Assembly (NCBI GenBank): GCA_024509875.1
Contig: JAMPIV010012246.1
Span: 62,001-126,000, forward strand
Source of the DNA: Oreohelix idahoensis
Taxonomy: Eukaryota; Mollusca; Gastropoda; Stylommatophora; Oreohelicidae
Direction: 5' to 3'
Length of the DNA stretch: 64,000 nucleotides
Position numbers and translations under genes: made by a program. Under the pieces are notes generated by a model. The model was given only the letters and a program-made list of their open reading frames with translations, was not told the DNA's origin and did no database searches. Below, in pieces: positions 41,874-53,514 of the stretch; position 1 is the first letter of the stretch, and each line of letters opens with the position of its first letter.

Positions 41874-42638
41874 TTCTGTCCTATATTTCCATATATTACA
41901 GAGTCATAACACACCTATATTTCTACAATAGATTAGCACATCTGTACTCACTTTATATGTACACACTATCGTGCTTTGTTGTCATCTTCTTCTGTTCGTA
42001 TTTTAAGATGATAGAGGAGGACTGAGTAGTTAATATAAGGGCCGTTAGTTTACTAAACAGCCACAATTATTAATAATGTATTGTACCTTATGAAGCATAT
42101 TAGTTATTAATTAGCATTATATTGCTTGTACTTTCTCAGAATGTCATTGTTGAGCTGAGGACTTACCTTACTAGTATCAAGCATGACGAGTTCTAGATTG
42201 TGTACTTACCCTCGGAATACCAGAGCATATGTCCTGGATCGTCATGTAGTTTAACTTTACTATGTACTTATGTCATTACATGTCAAAGAATGTACTATTT
42301 AAATTTTCCTATCAGATTTGTACATCCATTTTTAAAGACAATATTAGAGTATGCTGTTTAATGATGATTATAGTAACTTGCATACGTATATTGTGTTTAC
42401 ATGCTAACGTGATGTGTGTTGGTGACACCTCCCCGATGTGAATATTTTTTGAGACATATTTATTTTTCTGTTGAGGTATATCCTCACCAGACACTCTATA
42501 ATTAGCCTATTGTTTGGCAATTTAGTTAATTATCAGCGCATAATTCGTGCGTTTTGAGCCGCTTATCGCATGCTCTTTGATATTTAAAAAAAAAAAAATA
42601 TGTTCCACATTTTTTTTTATCGGGAGGAGGTGGTGATA
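41874..42638 (+). other. E3 3' non-coding region and polypurine tract
   Basis: AT-rich, without a coding frame of note. It ends in CGGGAGGAGGTGGTGATA (42621-42638) right before the 3' LTR, a suitable polypurine tract. T and A runs lie at 42582-42618. Confidence 0.65.
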
Positions 42639-43719
42639 TGTTGCGTGATAAATTCTCGCAACATCGTTTTATTTCAATATCTATTTTATAACGCAAGGGC
42701 AACAACTGCTTGAAATTTATAGTCACTTTTCTCGGTAAGCATTTGTCTTCTCGCGTTGGTATCGAATGCAGTTAAGTTTGAGCTGTGGTCATTTTGCGCT
42801 GGACTGCGCATGACTTGTCTTGCTTCTTGGTCGATCGGTTTCCGCCCACCACTAGTGGAGTGAGCGATTTGGAATGGCGAAAGAGATGCCTCGTTGAAGA
42901 GGGGATCTCCGCTATTTTTTTGTTCTGTCAGGAATGTGAGAGTCCTCTTATGGATATTTCGTTTATTCGAGATAATACCTCTAGTGTATTTGCACATGCC
43001 GGGAGGCATAATATTTCTGTGTATTTCCGGAAGGCAAGGTAAATTAACATTTTCATTAACTCTATCGATTTTTGGTCGTGAAAGATTTCTGGTTCATAGC
43101 CTGTCTTCGAAAGTCGTCGTCACGAGATGTTTTCCTAGCTCACATGTCGCTGTATTGTGCTGCATCGGTTGATGCAGGTACCAAGGACCATTACTTGCTA
43201 CTTTGTTAAATGAACTAGGTTTGAAAAACCTTTATTATCTAGAGGATATTTTTGAGGACATTATTTATACTTCGGCAGACGTGTCTGTCTTGCTGAAGTC
43301 AAACTAAGGAGAGTGAACTGATCTCATACATCTGGTTATCTCCTGGCTGTTATAGAAAGGGATGGAGTTTTTCACCTGACTACATTTACAGCACTTTGAA
43401 ATATAACATGCATCTGACTCATCATTGTAATGCTGTCTACCGTCTATTGCTGTATTGAATGTTGCTGTGATAATGACTGTTTGATGTGTCTACATATTCG
43501 CGTAACCATTTTGTCACTGTGGCGTCCACAATAAATAATGAAGAAAAACGTCAACGGCTGTTTCAAGAATCATTGACTTTATACGTCGTGAGTTTACTGA
43601 CGTCCTATGTGGATTGCCCTGTTATTTTTGTATGAACATTGTTTTGACTGAACACATCTGCACACTACACAAAACCAGACATGCGGATACCATCCATCAT
43701 CATATGGCATCACGCATCA
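42639..43719 (+). repeat. E3 3' LTR
   Basis: 1,081 bp, same ends as the 5' LTR and identical in length. AATAAA is at the equivalent position near 43530. Confidence 0.95.
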
Positions 43720-43724
43720 ACAGT

Positions 43725-44090
<366 letters not shown>

Positions 44091-44163
44091 AAATATAGTC
44101 TTGCTCATACGTTTGCTTTCATACTTATAATAACTGAATAAACAATCAGTGTTATGTTTAAAA

Positions 44164-47100
44164 AAAACTTTCTTACTTAGTCGTTCTCCTTCTACCGTGA
44201 GGTGTAGAGGTTTAGAAGAGAGAGCGCCAGACTATCCTGTCGGCTGTCTTCCTCCTGGCCTGGTTCCATTCTAATCCTCGGTCCTTCAAAGATTGTCTAA
44301 TGTTGTCCTCCCAGCGGACTCTGGATCGTCCTGTGGGTCTGGATCCCTGGCTCTTTGTTTCCCATGCTTGTTGTGGCAGCCGATCTTCTCCCATTCTGCA
44401 GACATGGCCAAACCATCTTAGTTGGGACTGTTCTACTTGGGTCTGCAGGGGTGAGATTTCAGGCCTTGACGTATCGTCTGGTTGCGGACCATGTCTCTTC
44501 TTGTTACTTCAACCACCTTCCTTAGATACCTCATTTCTGAGGTTTGGATCTGGCTTTTATGGGTTGTAGTCATTGCCCATGACTCGCATCCATATGTCAA
44601 GACTGGGACATAGGTGGAGCGGTATACAGCCATCTTCGTTTTCTTACCAACCTCTCTCTTACTGAGGAATCCTCGATTTATGGTCTGAAAAAGTCTCCCA
44701 GCTGCTGCTTTTCGAGTGACCAACTCTTCTTTGATGCTCCCCTTTCGGTCTATAATAGCTCCGAGATATTTAAAGTGGTCGACCTGCTCCAGGACCTGTT
44801 CTCCCAGCTTAATCTGATGTCTTCTTTCTTCTCGTGATATCACCATGGATTTTGTTTTAGAGCTGCTTATGGCCATCCCTCTCTTCTCCAGCTCTTCCTT
44901 CCAGACTTGCAGGTTGGATTGGAGATGTGCCTCTGATTTAGCAATCAGGGCAACATCATCAGCAAATGACAGTGCTGAAATACATACCTGTCTCATCTTC
45001 CAGTACCTCACTGAATACTTTCTTGTTCTCTCCTTACATGCCTTGATAACATCGCCCATGAGGAGTATGAAAAGATAAGATGACAGGTGGTCCTGAACTC
45101 TTCTGACTTATGGTTTGCTGTATTCACATAATTTCTGCAAGACTTGTAGAAGCTCTGTTTAGCATGAATCAGAGGTGCTGTAATGTTCTTCTTTGCCAAA
45201 CAGTCCCAAAGTTTGCTCCAGGGGACCCTGTCAAACGCCTTTACCAGATCTATGAAACAAAGATGGATCTCACTCTTATAATCAAGAGCCTTTTCGCTCA
45301 GCTGTCTGTGTGTAAAAATTACGTCTTGACTACTTCGGTTTGCTCGGAATCCGCACTGAATCTCATCCAATTGTGGCTCAGCTAGGCGTCGGAGTCTCTG
45401 CTCTATTATTCTAGAGTAGATTTTACCAGGGACACTGAGAAGGGATATGCCTCTGTGGTTTCCACATTGTCGATGATCACCTTTTTGAAAATTGGTGTTA
45501 TGATGGCAATCTCCCAATCCTTTGGTATGGTCTGGTTGCACCACGCTGCCTGTAGGACCCTTAAGAGTAATAGGTCACCTGATGCTCCCATGTACTTAAC
45601 CATTTCTGGTGTTATACCATCATGCCCTCCTGCTTTGCCCATCTTGGTTTTCTCCAGTGCTGCCTTCAGTTCTTCCATCTTTATGTGATCTTCATCACCA
45701 TTGGTTTCCTCATCTGTGCTAGTGGTTATCATGTCTGATGCTTGACCTTGCTCACCATCAAGGAGTTCTGAGAAATATTCTTTCCATCTTTCCATTACTT
45801 CCTTCGGGCAGTAAGCAATTTGCCTTTCTTGTCCTTTATAAATTTGAGAGGGCATTGTTTTTCCTTCCTCATGTTCTTTAGGGTCTTATAGAACAATTTC
45901 TGGTTTTCTTGCGCATCTTTTTCTAGCTTTTCTCCAAATTCTTCCCATCACTTCTGTTTTGCTGCTAGCACCTTGTTCTTTGCTTCTGTTCTAAGTATCA
46001 CATATTCTCTATATTTCTCTATTTGTCCTGTTGTGTTTTTAGCTCCTAAGTATTGTTTCCATGCCATTTTCTTCTCTCTTATTTTCTCTTTGACTTCCTC
46101 TGTCCACCAAGGTGTCCTCTTTCTCTTGTTCCCAAGTCGGACTTCACCACATGCTTCTGCAGCAGCTGTCTTTATGATGTCCTTGAATTTCAGCCAGAGG
46201 GTTTCCAAGTCATCAGGTTGTTCTTCTGTGTTTCTCACCGCTGTAGCAATAAGCCCCTGATATCTGGTCTTAATTTCTGGCTCTCTCAGCTTGTAGGTCT
46301 TAATGCTCATTTCTCCCGTTTGTTTACTTGGTTTTTTGCGTGATGTTGGGCAGTTCCTAGGCTGAGCAACTCTTTCAGTTGTTCTTTTGAATGTAAGCAG
46401 GTAGTGATCACTTCCAATCTCTGGCCCCCTCCAGACTCTAGCATCCCGGACATATTTGAATGAGTTCCTCCTAACAATAGCATAGTCGATCACTGACTTC
46501 TCATTCTTTGTTGCTTCACGTCTAGTGTATGCATGTATGCGCTTATGGGGGAACTTTATGTTTGTAATAATCAGATTCTGCTCACTGCAGAATCTAAGGA
46601 GTCGTTTTCCATTGTCATTGAGAGTATCTTCTCTATATCTTCCGATAACTCCACCCCATCTAGCATGGTCATTTCCAACTCTGGCATTGAAATCTCCGAG
46701 CATGATAATTTCATCGAGGCAGTCATCCACTGTCCTTTGAAGCAGCTCGAAAAATTCGTCTTTGACCTCTGCTCTCTCATCCTCATTTGCCCATACACTA
46801 TGACCAGGCTGACCATGGTTTCTCCTTCTTTTAGTTTTACAACCATAATGCGCTCCAAGACAAAGTTCAATCCCTTGATATTATCTTTCTAGTTTTTGGC
46901 CACAATGCAACCCCCGCCCCCTTTAGCTCTTTCAGATGTGGGTACACCACTGTAGAGCAGCGTGTTGCCATCGAGATCCATGACTCCTTGTCCTTTTTTC
47001 TTTGTTTCCGTTATAGCCAGGATTTCTAATTTTGCTTTCCTCATCTCTTCCACCAGCTCCTCTTCTTTCCTATTTATACTTCTTGTGTTCCAAGTTCCAT

Positions 47101-47284
47101 AAGTCGTAGTCCGTAGTACGTTCCAGTTCGTCGTCTTTAGAATCAGTCCGGTGTTCTCTCTTGTAGTTCGCGTAATCATGTTTTAAAGCAAACAGGTGAT
47201 TGGCCTGTTGTGCCTTTGCATGGTGGAGGGGCTGCCTCCTTACGGCCTCCATGCAGGCCGCCCTCCTCCTTTTTCAGCCGAGTT
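44164..47284 (-). pseudogene. LINE-I, nearly full-length non-LTR retrotransposon
   Basis: A 3.1-kb element on the minus strand, with a possible target duplication TGTTTAAAA (44155-44163 and 47285-47293). From the 5' side: an endonuclease start (TYGTWNTRSINRKEEELVEE, near 47100), endonuclease motifs GDFNARVG and GSDHYLL within 45948-46730, then the RT entry (KMGKAGGHDGITPEMVKY) near 45620. The RT fingers and palm follow (GISLLSVPGKIYSRIIEQRL; FIDLVKAFDRVPW), then FADDVALIA near 44965. The post-RT region reads FKYLGAIIDRKGSIKEE and YVPVLTYGCESWAM, and the end reads RPTGRSRVRWEDNIRQSLKD. Several frame changes and a small deletion between the RT A and C motifs near 45060-45090 make it defective. 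The endonuclease type places it among apurinic-endonuclease LINEs; the clade was not resolved. The 3' end is a TAAG-like tail. Confidence 0.88.
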
Positions 47285-47293
47285 TGTTTAAAA

Positions 47294-49140
47294 TAACGTG
47301 TAACAAATTTAATAATCAATTAGTATAACAGGTTAAAATAACGATGAAATGATGGTGACTTTTAGAGTTTTAGGATTTAAATTTAAAATTAAACTTTAAT
47401 TTTAATGTCCGTTTGCTGGTGCCTTTTTACAAGCACTTAGCTGGTATGAGTGAGTCATGCAGCCCGGGTTTCGTCAATCCTTTTGTGATGATGACACTTC
47501 ACAGTATGGTAGCTTCGTTCCTCAAACGGTCTGATAGCTTAGTACCAGGATCTTTTAGACAAAATAAAAAGAAATGCCTCTGCTAAGTACATTTGTGAAC
47601 TGCAAGTTAACAGGCGCATTGTCTCGCGGTCCACCCACCAATGTTATTCTATCTGAATAATTATATTCTTTTTTGAGTATACACAGCGTAACTCATGGAA
47701 GATGATTAGAAATCACCAATATTATTCTGGGTATTAAAATGGGAAAATATGTGCTTGGACAGCGCGAACAATGATTTGTGCCTGAACTAACATTAACAAG
47801 TTACATATATCTCACAAAATGATATACTACACTTGAGGCACATGTAATCATCACTCATCACTGCTCCAGTCGGAGACTGGAGTCACCTCTGCTGTCGGTT
47901 TTCTGTACGACTAGCAAGAAGAAATCACCAGCGCTTGCTGTAGTGGTTTATAAAAATACTATTTTTATATGTTGAGGTTGCCAGTCTCATATATAACCAC
48001 TTAGCAAGAAAAACATGTGAAATTCACATTTGTAAAATAAATGTTTACACTTACCCCAAAGTAACTTTTGGGAACACAATCTCCTCGCGCAGTTTACGAT
48101 GGACACGGCACTTTATTAGATGCTTCGAATCACTTGGTCTGGAAAATTGTATTTATTCCTCTTATGACGGGTGTTCTGCGAATCACTTGGTCTGGGAAAT
48201 GTTAGTAATCCTCTTATGACGGGTGTTCTGCGAATCACTTGGTCTGGAAATATTATGATTCCTTTTATGACGGGTGTTCTGATTCCTTAGAACTCCAGTC
48301 TTTGTATTTATAAATACCGGTTTACTTTTAAGTTGTAAAGTTGCCCAAATACTTCCTATCTGTCACTTATAATTTTGGAATCCTTAGTCCGATATTTCTT
48401 TCTCTGGCTTTGGTGAATTGCCGGCTTGACGTGGTGATGCAGTCTGATCTGTGTTACCGATTTCACTAGATTATATCTCTCATTTCTCAGTTCACATCCC
48501 AGATTGTTCTTCCGCTGAATTTTCCAATGAGAACCATTGTGTATCCCGGTCTTCTCAAATCAATCCAATCGAAAGCTCTGAACTATATGGGTAGGGATGT
48601 TTAATTTAACCTCCATGCGTGTTTTAAAATATTACATTTTAAAATTCTAATCGCGTGACCTCTTTCTAATGCTTTAATCCTTCCGCTTGCATCTTGTGCA
48701 AATCTCCTAACCACCATCTGTGCACTCATTTGATGTCCAGATGTTACCTTCCAATATTGTTTCCGCCAGACATATTATCTGTAATAATTACACAGAGAAT
48801 GTCTTGGCTAAACAGATAAGCCGATGTCAACAACGTACTCAAATTGTTCACGAGACAGATAATTGCTGATGCAGCCCGGCGCACAAACATTATTCAACGA
48901 CACACCTGGCCGTCTATTGTTCTGTGGAGCGTCGAGACCATCTTGGATCACCCGTGGCTGTCTCTAACAAAGGTTGGCTAGACTGACTCAAAGAGATAAA
49001 CGTAACTCCCGCTGACCGGTGTAATTAACTGCGTATTGTTACGATTCACCTGGCGGAACGTAAATACGTCTGAGTGCGGTCACAGCAAATAGAATGTAAG
49101 GGCACTAAATATGCCAAATAATAGGAAAATGAAGAAATGA
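47294..49140. other. Unassigned stretch
   Basis: No gene or element identified other than the small tandem repeat at 48126-48290. Moderately AT-rich. Confidence 0.4.
48126..48290. repeat. Three tandem units of about 53-56 bp
   Basis: Each begins 'cgaatcacttggtctgg' (near 48126, 48178, 48231) and ends 'tatgacgggtgttctg', with variable AT-rich middles. Confidence 0.85.
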
Positions 49141-49144
49141 AGTG

Positions 49145-49640
49145 CTACTGCCGGAGTGAAAGAGAGAGAGAGAGAGGGGGGGGGGCCACAAAAGTACATG
49201 AACAAACACGTTTTGTCACAATTTTATCAGTGCCACAGTTACACTCATCAGTAGTTCCTATCTTTAGCTTGTTGAATAAATTGTATCCCAAACTGTTGTG
49301 ATCCGTATGGAGTATAAAGATTACCATTTGTTCTCTTCTGCTGAGCTAGCAATGTGCATCAATTTTTATTTTGTGTGTGTGTGTATGGCCTGGATGCTCT
49401 GTATCCCATTTGTTTCTGTTTCTGCTTCTGATAAAACTCTTTGCCTTTTCGAAAGTTATGCTTATACCAGGCTGAGGTAGCTTTTCACACTCATTTGCCA
49501 ATCTATCAACCTCTTCATTTCCGGGAATGTTGCAGTGAGATGTGATCCATTGTATGACCACTTTTTTAAATCACTGACATAGTTTGTGGAGTATTACTCT
49601 TAGGTCATCCAGGTCTGCATTATTCTGGCTCTTCAACGTT
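49145..49640 (-). pseudogene. RNase H-type LINE fragment
   Basis: On the minus strand: L-D-D-L-R-V-I-L-H-K-L-C near 49610, then after a stop VIQWITSHCNIPGNEEVDRL with LANECEKL (end of RNase H; the H and D residues of the active site are present). RSRNRNKWDTEHPG follows near 49395 and HTDHNSLGYNLFNKLKIGTT then DECNCG near 49225-49310. The frame shifts at the (CA)n run near 49370-49384. This is the C-terminal part of a LINE of the group carrying RNase H, similar in kind to LINE-H. A GA/G run at 49159-49188 ends it. Confidence 0.75.
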
Positions 49641-49803
49641 GCCATTACTGTGAAGAAAGATGATGACGTCATGAACCAAAAAAATAAATAAATAAATGTA
49701 AGTGGAATAAAAATGTGAGACGACGCTGACGTTGGTTTGTAGAAACAGTGAGGGCACCAACTGATAGTATAACAAGGTAGTTCTTCTTCTAGCGTCCCTA
49801 GTG

Positions 49804-50303
49804 TGACAGCGCCATCGTCATCTCGTCTGTTGTCCATCGCCATTTTGTCAGTTGTTCTGTACCTTCTACCACAACATTGCATGTGGCAGCCATTTTAGGT
49901 TACATCTAAAAAAAGAACATTAGTAATGCCGCTGATGGAGTAGCCGCCAATCAGAGAAGAGAAACGTCCAGGCTATCGCGTCAGTTGAAATTCTTGATCA
50001 TTCCGATCGCCTGTCGCGGAGAGAGAACAAGCTATTGAGATCTGAAATCTAATTCAAGCAAGAACATGCCTAGGACTTAAAGTCTACGAACACTGTCTGG
50101 GTGTTCGGTAGTATTAAATGTTGATCTGCATAAGGCTTTGTGTTGCTTGAATTGCTAAGTCTGCTGCTGAGAGGGTTACAAGCAGCCAATAATTGCAACC
50201 CCTGTCAAACGATCCTTAATAAAATTTTCTTAGTGCATGGGTCTTGGGTGTGAGGTAGCCACATCGACATAAGTTCGCCTCAACCACACCTATCGCCCTG
50301 TCA
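49804..50303 (+). repeat. E4 5' LTR
   Basis: TGACAGCGCC...CCCTGTCA, 500 bp. A polyadenylation signal AATAAA is at 50218-50223. Confidence 0.85.
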
Positions 50304-50430
50304 CAAGTGGCGTCGTCGGCAGGATTGACAGACAGCACGCAGTGAAGCAACTCTTCAGTAATCAGAGCAGCAACAGCCGAAACAGTAGAACATCCAGTTC
50401 AGTGCAAGGCAGGGAACAGGATCATCCAAC

Positions 50431-51150
50431 TTGTCATTATATCTAGTCAACTCTACTAGCAACAAGATGGCGGCACGCAGCACACGTGCTGCTAGTAGAT
50501 TGGATAACGAAGATGTGGATGACCCTGTAGTGGGGCTGGATCGTCAACCAGAACGAGTACGGTACATCATGGTACCTACTCACAAGAAAGTGCGGTGCTT
50601 TGGGGACCGCACGGGTCCTACGGCCGAAGAATATGTCAGAGAGGTGAGAGCCGCCTGGAGAGTAGGGGTGATGAGCAAAGAGGACCAGGCGGATATTATT
50701 TGGGACAGTGTCACCCCGAGTGTCCGCAGGGAGCTGAGGATTAAGACTGAGGATGATGGCCCAGAAGCGATGCTACATTCCTTTCTTAGGGTGTATGGGG
50801 AGCGTCGAAGCATCCCAGAGCTAATGGCTATTTTTACTCTACCCGGCAAGGTGCAAGGGAATCTCTTTGGGAATTCTCCCATCGCATCCACGAGGTGTTT
50901 GAAAGTGTTGTAAGAGCACAAAAACAGAATAATGTCCCTCCTCTGGAGCCATCCTTCCGTCGGGACCAGTTTGCTGCTTGTCTGAGAGATGATCTACTAA
51001 GAAAGTTTGCAAAGGAAATGATCATCAAAGAGCCTACAGCATCGTTCACGTCGGTGCGGGTCTATGCCCTACGCTTTTTAGAGACTGAATACGCTTCTGG
51101 GGAAGGTGTTGCCAGTGTCGAAGTAGTAGAATGCACTACGCTGAAAGTCC
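50431..51150 (+). pseudogene. gag: E4 gag, frameshifted
   Basis: The first 132 codons (start MSLYLVNSTSNKMAARSTRA) match E2 gag closely. A one-base gain in a T run near 50826-50832 then breaks the frame. The remainder continues in another frame from about 50895 (MFESVVRAQKQNNVPPLEPS) to FLETEYASGEGVASVE near 51120. The zinc knuckle is missing because the gag end is joined to the pol tail at about 51130. Particle formation is unlikely from this copy. Confidence 0.8.
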
Positions 51151-51153
51151 AAA

Positions 51154-51483
51154 ATGCGTCACATGTGGTCAGAAGAGGAGTACATTGTTGTTCGTGCTAC
51201 AACAATGACAGGGGGTCCAAATGTCATCCAACGAACAGATAGAGCGAGTCCGAGCATTAGAGTCACTGGCAACGAACTGAGACGAAGTGAAGACACAGAA
51301 TATTCTCCAGATTTGGTAGATACGACACTAGGCCTACCTGAAGCACCAGCTTTGCCAGAGGAGACCGACCCTGGGGAGGACGCACATGTCTTAACGCCCA
51401 AACCAGGCTGGTATGCATTGCACCCGATAGAGGGCCCTGCCCCGAGACGTTCTGAGAGATTACGACTGAAGCGCCTAGCTTAG
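51154..51483 (+). pseudogene. E4 pol C-terminal remnant
   Basis: 109 codons: MWSEEEYIVVRATTMTGGPN, then DRASPSIRVTGNELRRS and a 50-residue tail ending PRRSERLRLKRLA. This is the gypsy integrase C-terminal region as in E2 (DRASPSIRVTSNDLRR). The longer tail here shows the natural end of pol that E2 has partly lost by a frame change. Confidence 0.75.
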
Positions 51484-51524
51484 TGCAGTTGTCGGGACGA
51501 CAACAAAATCAGGCGGGGAATATG

Positions 51525-52022
51525 TTACAGCGCCTTCTCATCTCGTCTGTTGTCCATCGCCATTTTGTCGGTTGTTCTGTACCTTCTACCACAACATTGC
51601 ATGTGGCAGCCATTTTAGGTTACATCTAAAAAAAGAACATTAGTAATGCCGCTGATGGAGTAGCCGCCAATCAGAGAAGAGAAGCGTTCAGGCTATCGCG
51701 TCAGTTGAAATTCTTGATCATTCCGATCGCCTGTCGCGGAGAGAGAACAAGCTATTGAGATCTGAAGTCTAATTCAAGCAAGAACATGCCTAGGACCTAA
51801 AGTCTACGAACACTGTCTGGGTGTTCGATAGTATTAAATGTTGATCTGTATAAGGCTTTGTGTTGCTTGAATTGCTAAGTCTGCTGCTGAGAAGGTTGCA
51901 AGCAGCCAATAATTGCAACCCCTGTCAAACGATCCTTAATAAAATTTTCTTAGTGCATGGGTCTTCGGTGTGAGGTAGCCACATCGACATAAGTTTGCCT
52001 CAACCACACCTAGCCGCTGTCA
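51525..52022 (+). repeat. E4 3' LTR
   Basis: 498 bp. It starts TTACAGCG in place of TGACAGCG, a mutation of the conserved TG end, and has a 3-base loss near 51535. Confidence 0.85.
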
Positions 52023-52067
52023 TACTAGGGTATCAGAAATATCGGGATAAATCGACCCGGTAAATAC

Positions 52068-52372
52068 TTACTTACTTAGTCGTTCCTCTTCTACCGTGAG
52101 GTGTAGAGATTTGTAAGAGACAGCGCCGAACTATTGTATCGGCTGTCTTCCTCCTGGCTTGGTTCCATTCTAGTCCTCGGTCCTTGAAAGATTGTCTAAT
52201 ATGGTCCTCGCAGCGGACTTTGGATCGTCCTGGAGGTCTAGATCCCTTTCTCTATGTTTCCCATGCTTGCCGTGGTAGCCGATCTTCTTCCATTCTGCAG
52301 ACATGGCCAAACCATCTCATTTGGGACTGTTCTACTTGGGTCTGCAGGGGTTGGGTTTTTGGCCTTGACGTG
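52068..52372 (-). mobile_element. LINE-I truncated copy with 16-bp target duplication
   Basis: A 305-bp 5'-truncated copy of the 3' end of LINE-I. It is flanked by exact direct repeats TCGACCCGGTAAATAC (52052-52067 and 52373-52388). The 3' end, on the minus strand, finishes in TAAGTAAGTAA. Textbook target-primed reverse transcription product. Confidence 0.92.
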
Positions 52373-52388
52373 TCGACCCGGTAAATAC

Positions 52389-52815
52389 CAGTCAAAACGT
52401 GTCGGATTAAAATATTTCACGAAAGGAAGCTGCATGCAGAGTGTCAGCTCTCAACAATGAAATGAACATAGAGATTTTTCAAGCAAAGTTTTTGAAAAGA
52501 AGCAATTATATAAAACGAATGGAAACTTAATTAAAAGTAGTTTAAAAAAAAAAGAGTTAAATGAAGACACAGAAACAGTAATAAGTAGAGAATTATGATC
52601 GCATATGGTTTGTCAAGTGCTGCTTGTGACAATGTAGTTAAATAGTTAATTCATGTCGCAGGATTTAATGTTACTTTGTTTCACGTTTTTAATTTTGGTT
52701 CGTACCCTTAAAGCTAGTTCAGTATCTTGAATTTATATAAAATTATTTCACTATGTATATTTTGTTTCGTGTACTTATATTGTCATTTTAAGAAATATAT
52801 AGTTTATTTTCATTT
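52389..52815. other. Unassigned stretch
   Basis: AT-rich, no element or frame of note. Confidence 0.4.
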
Positions 52816-52819
52816 CATT

Positions 52820-53215
52820 CATAACCCTCCACTCCCAAAGGAGCATAGGCCTTCAACAAACACATGCCAAGTACTCCTGTCACGTGCCATCATCTCAAGT
52901 TCCTTCCACGTTCTCCTCACCATTTTCACCTCTGTTTCCAGCTCTCTTCTCCATGTACTTCTTGGTCTTCCTCTGCCTCTCTTGCCCTGGGTGTTCCAGA
53001 ACAAGGACTGCCTTGTAATGCTATCAATAGGTTTCCTCAATGTGTGTCCTACCCATCGCCAGCGTCTTCTTCTCATCTCTTGTTCCACTGGCACTTGTCT
53101 AGTTCTTGTCATCAGTTCCACGTTGGTAACCTTGTCTTACCATTTTAATACTTCTATTCTACGCAAGCACCCATTTATGAAAGTCTGTAGCTTTTTGGTT
53201 GTTGTTTATTTTACT
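52820..53215 (-). pseudogene. LINE-A ORF2 C-terminus
   Basis: The best-preserved LINE-A end. A 100-codon minus-strand frame reads MELMTRTRQVPVEQEMRRRR, then WRWVGHTLRKPIDSITRQSL, then GKRGRGRPRSTWRRELE and WKELEMMARDRSTWHVFVEG to the C-terminus. The R-W-x-W-x-G-H-x-L-R-K and K-R-G-R-P-R-x-T-W-R-R signatures are those of a widespread invertebrate LINE ORF2. It is truncated at 53215; the CAT tail is replaced by 'attcataaccctcc'. Confidence 0.8.
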
Positions 53216-53514
53216 TCGTTATAATTCGGTTTTTTTGTGTATGTTTTGTTGTTGCTTCTAATGTTGGCTTCATTGACCGTAATTTCCCTTGATGGACCAT
53301 CTAGCAACCACTTCATCTGGACCTCATGTAAGACACGTGCATCAAAGTACGCATGTGCCCTTCTAGCCGTGGTTTCTGTGCCAGGTTGTTTTAAATGATG
53401 TGAGTGTTAGCCTCATGTACAACCTCATATGTGTGACCTGTTACCATATTCCTGGGACAGTAATGGCCCTCTTCTTTCATTATTTCAATGGAGCCTAGCT
53501 AACTAGAATAAGTA

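Larger units (their letters stand above)
34391..43719 (+). mobile_element. E3: Gmr1-like Ty3/gypsy element, integrase before RT
   Basis: A complete 9,329-bp insertion with 1,081-bp LTRs at both ends and a 5-bp target duplication ACAGT (34386-34390 and 43720-43724), lying inside the 3' LTR of E2. Coding order is gag, protease, integrase, RT, RNase H. In most Ty3/gypsy elements integrase comes last. The order seen here is that of the Gmr1 group, described from corals and deuterostomes, and of Ty1/copia; but the RT, protease and gag are of gypsy type. A 1.4-kb leader precedes gag and about 770 non-coding bases follow RNase H. The LTRs differ at two positions by my reading, so insertion is very recent. 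One frameshift in RNase H is the only obvious defect. Confidence 0.93.
49804..52022 (+). mobile_element. E4: older, pol-deleted relative of E2
   Basis: LTRs of 500 and 498 bp flank 1,221 bp that hold gag and a pol tail. The primer site, polypurine tract, gag and pol tail all match E2. The LTRs are much shorter and share with E2 mainly the last 220 bases. I counted about 14 differences between the two LTRs, near 3 percent, so E4 is clearly older than E2. No target duplication is evident (left flank TAGTG, right flank TACTA). It lies only 45 bases from a young LINE-I insertion. Confidence 0.85.
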
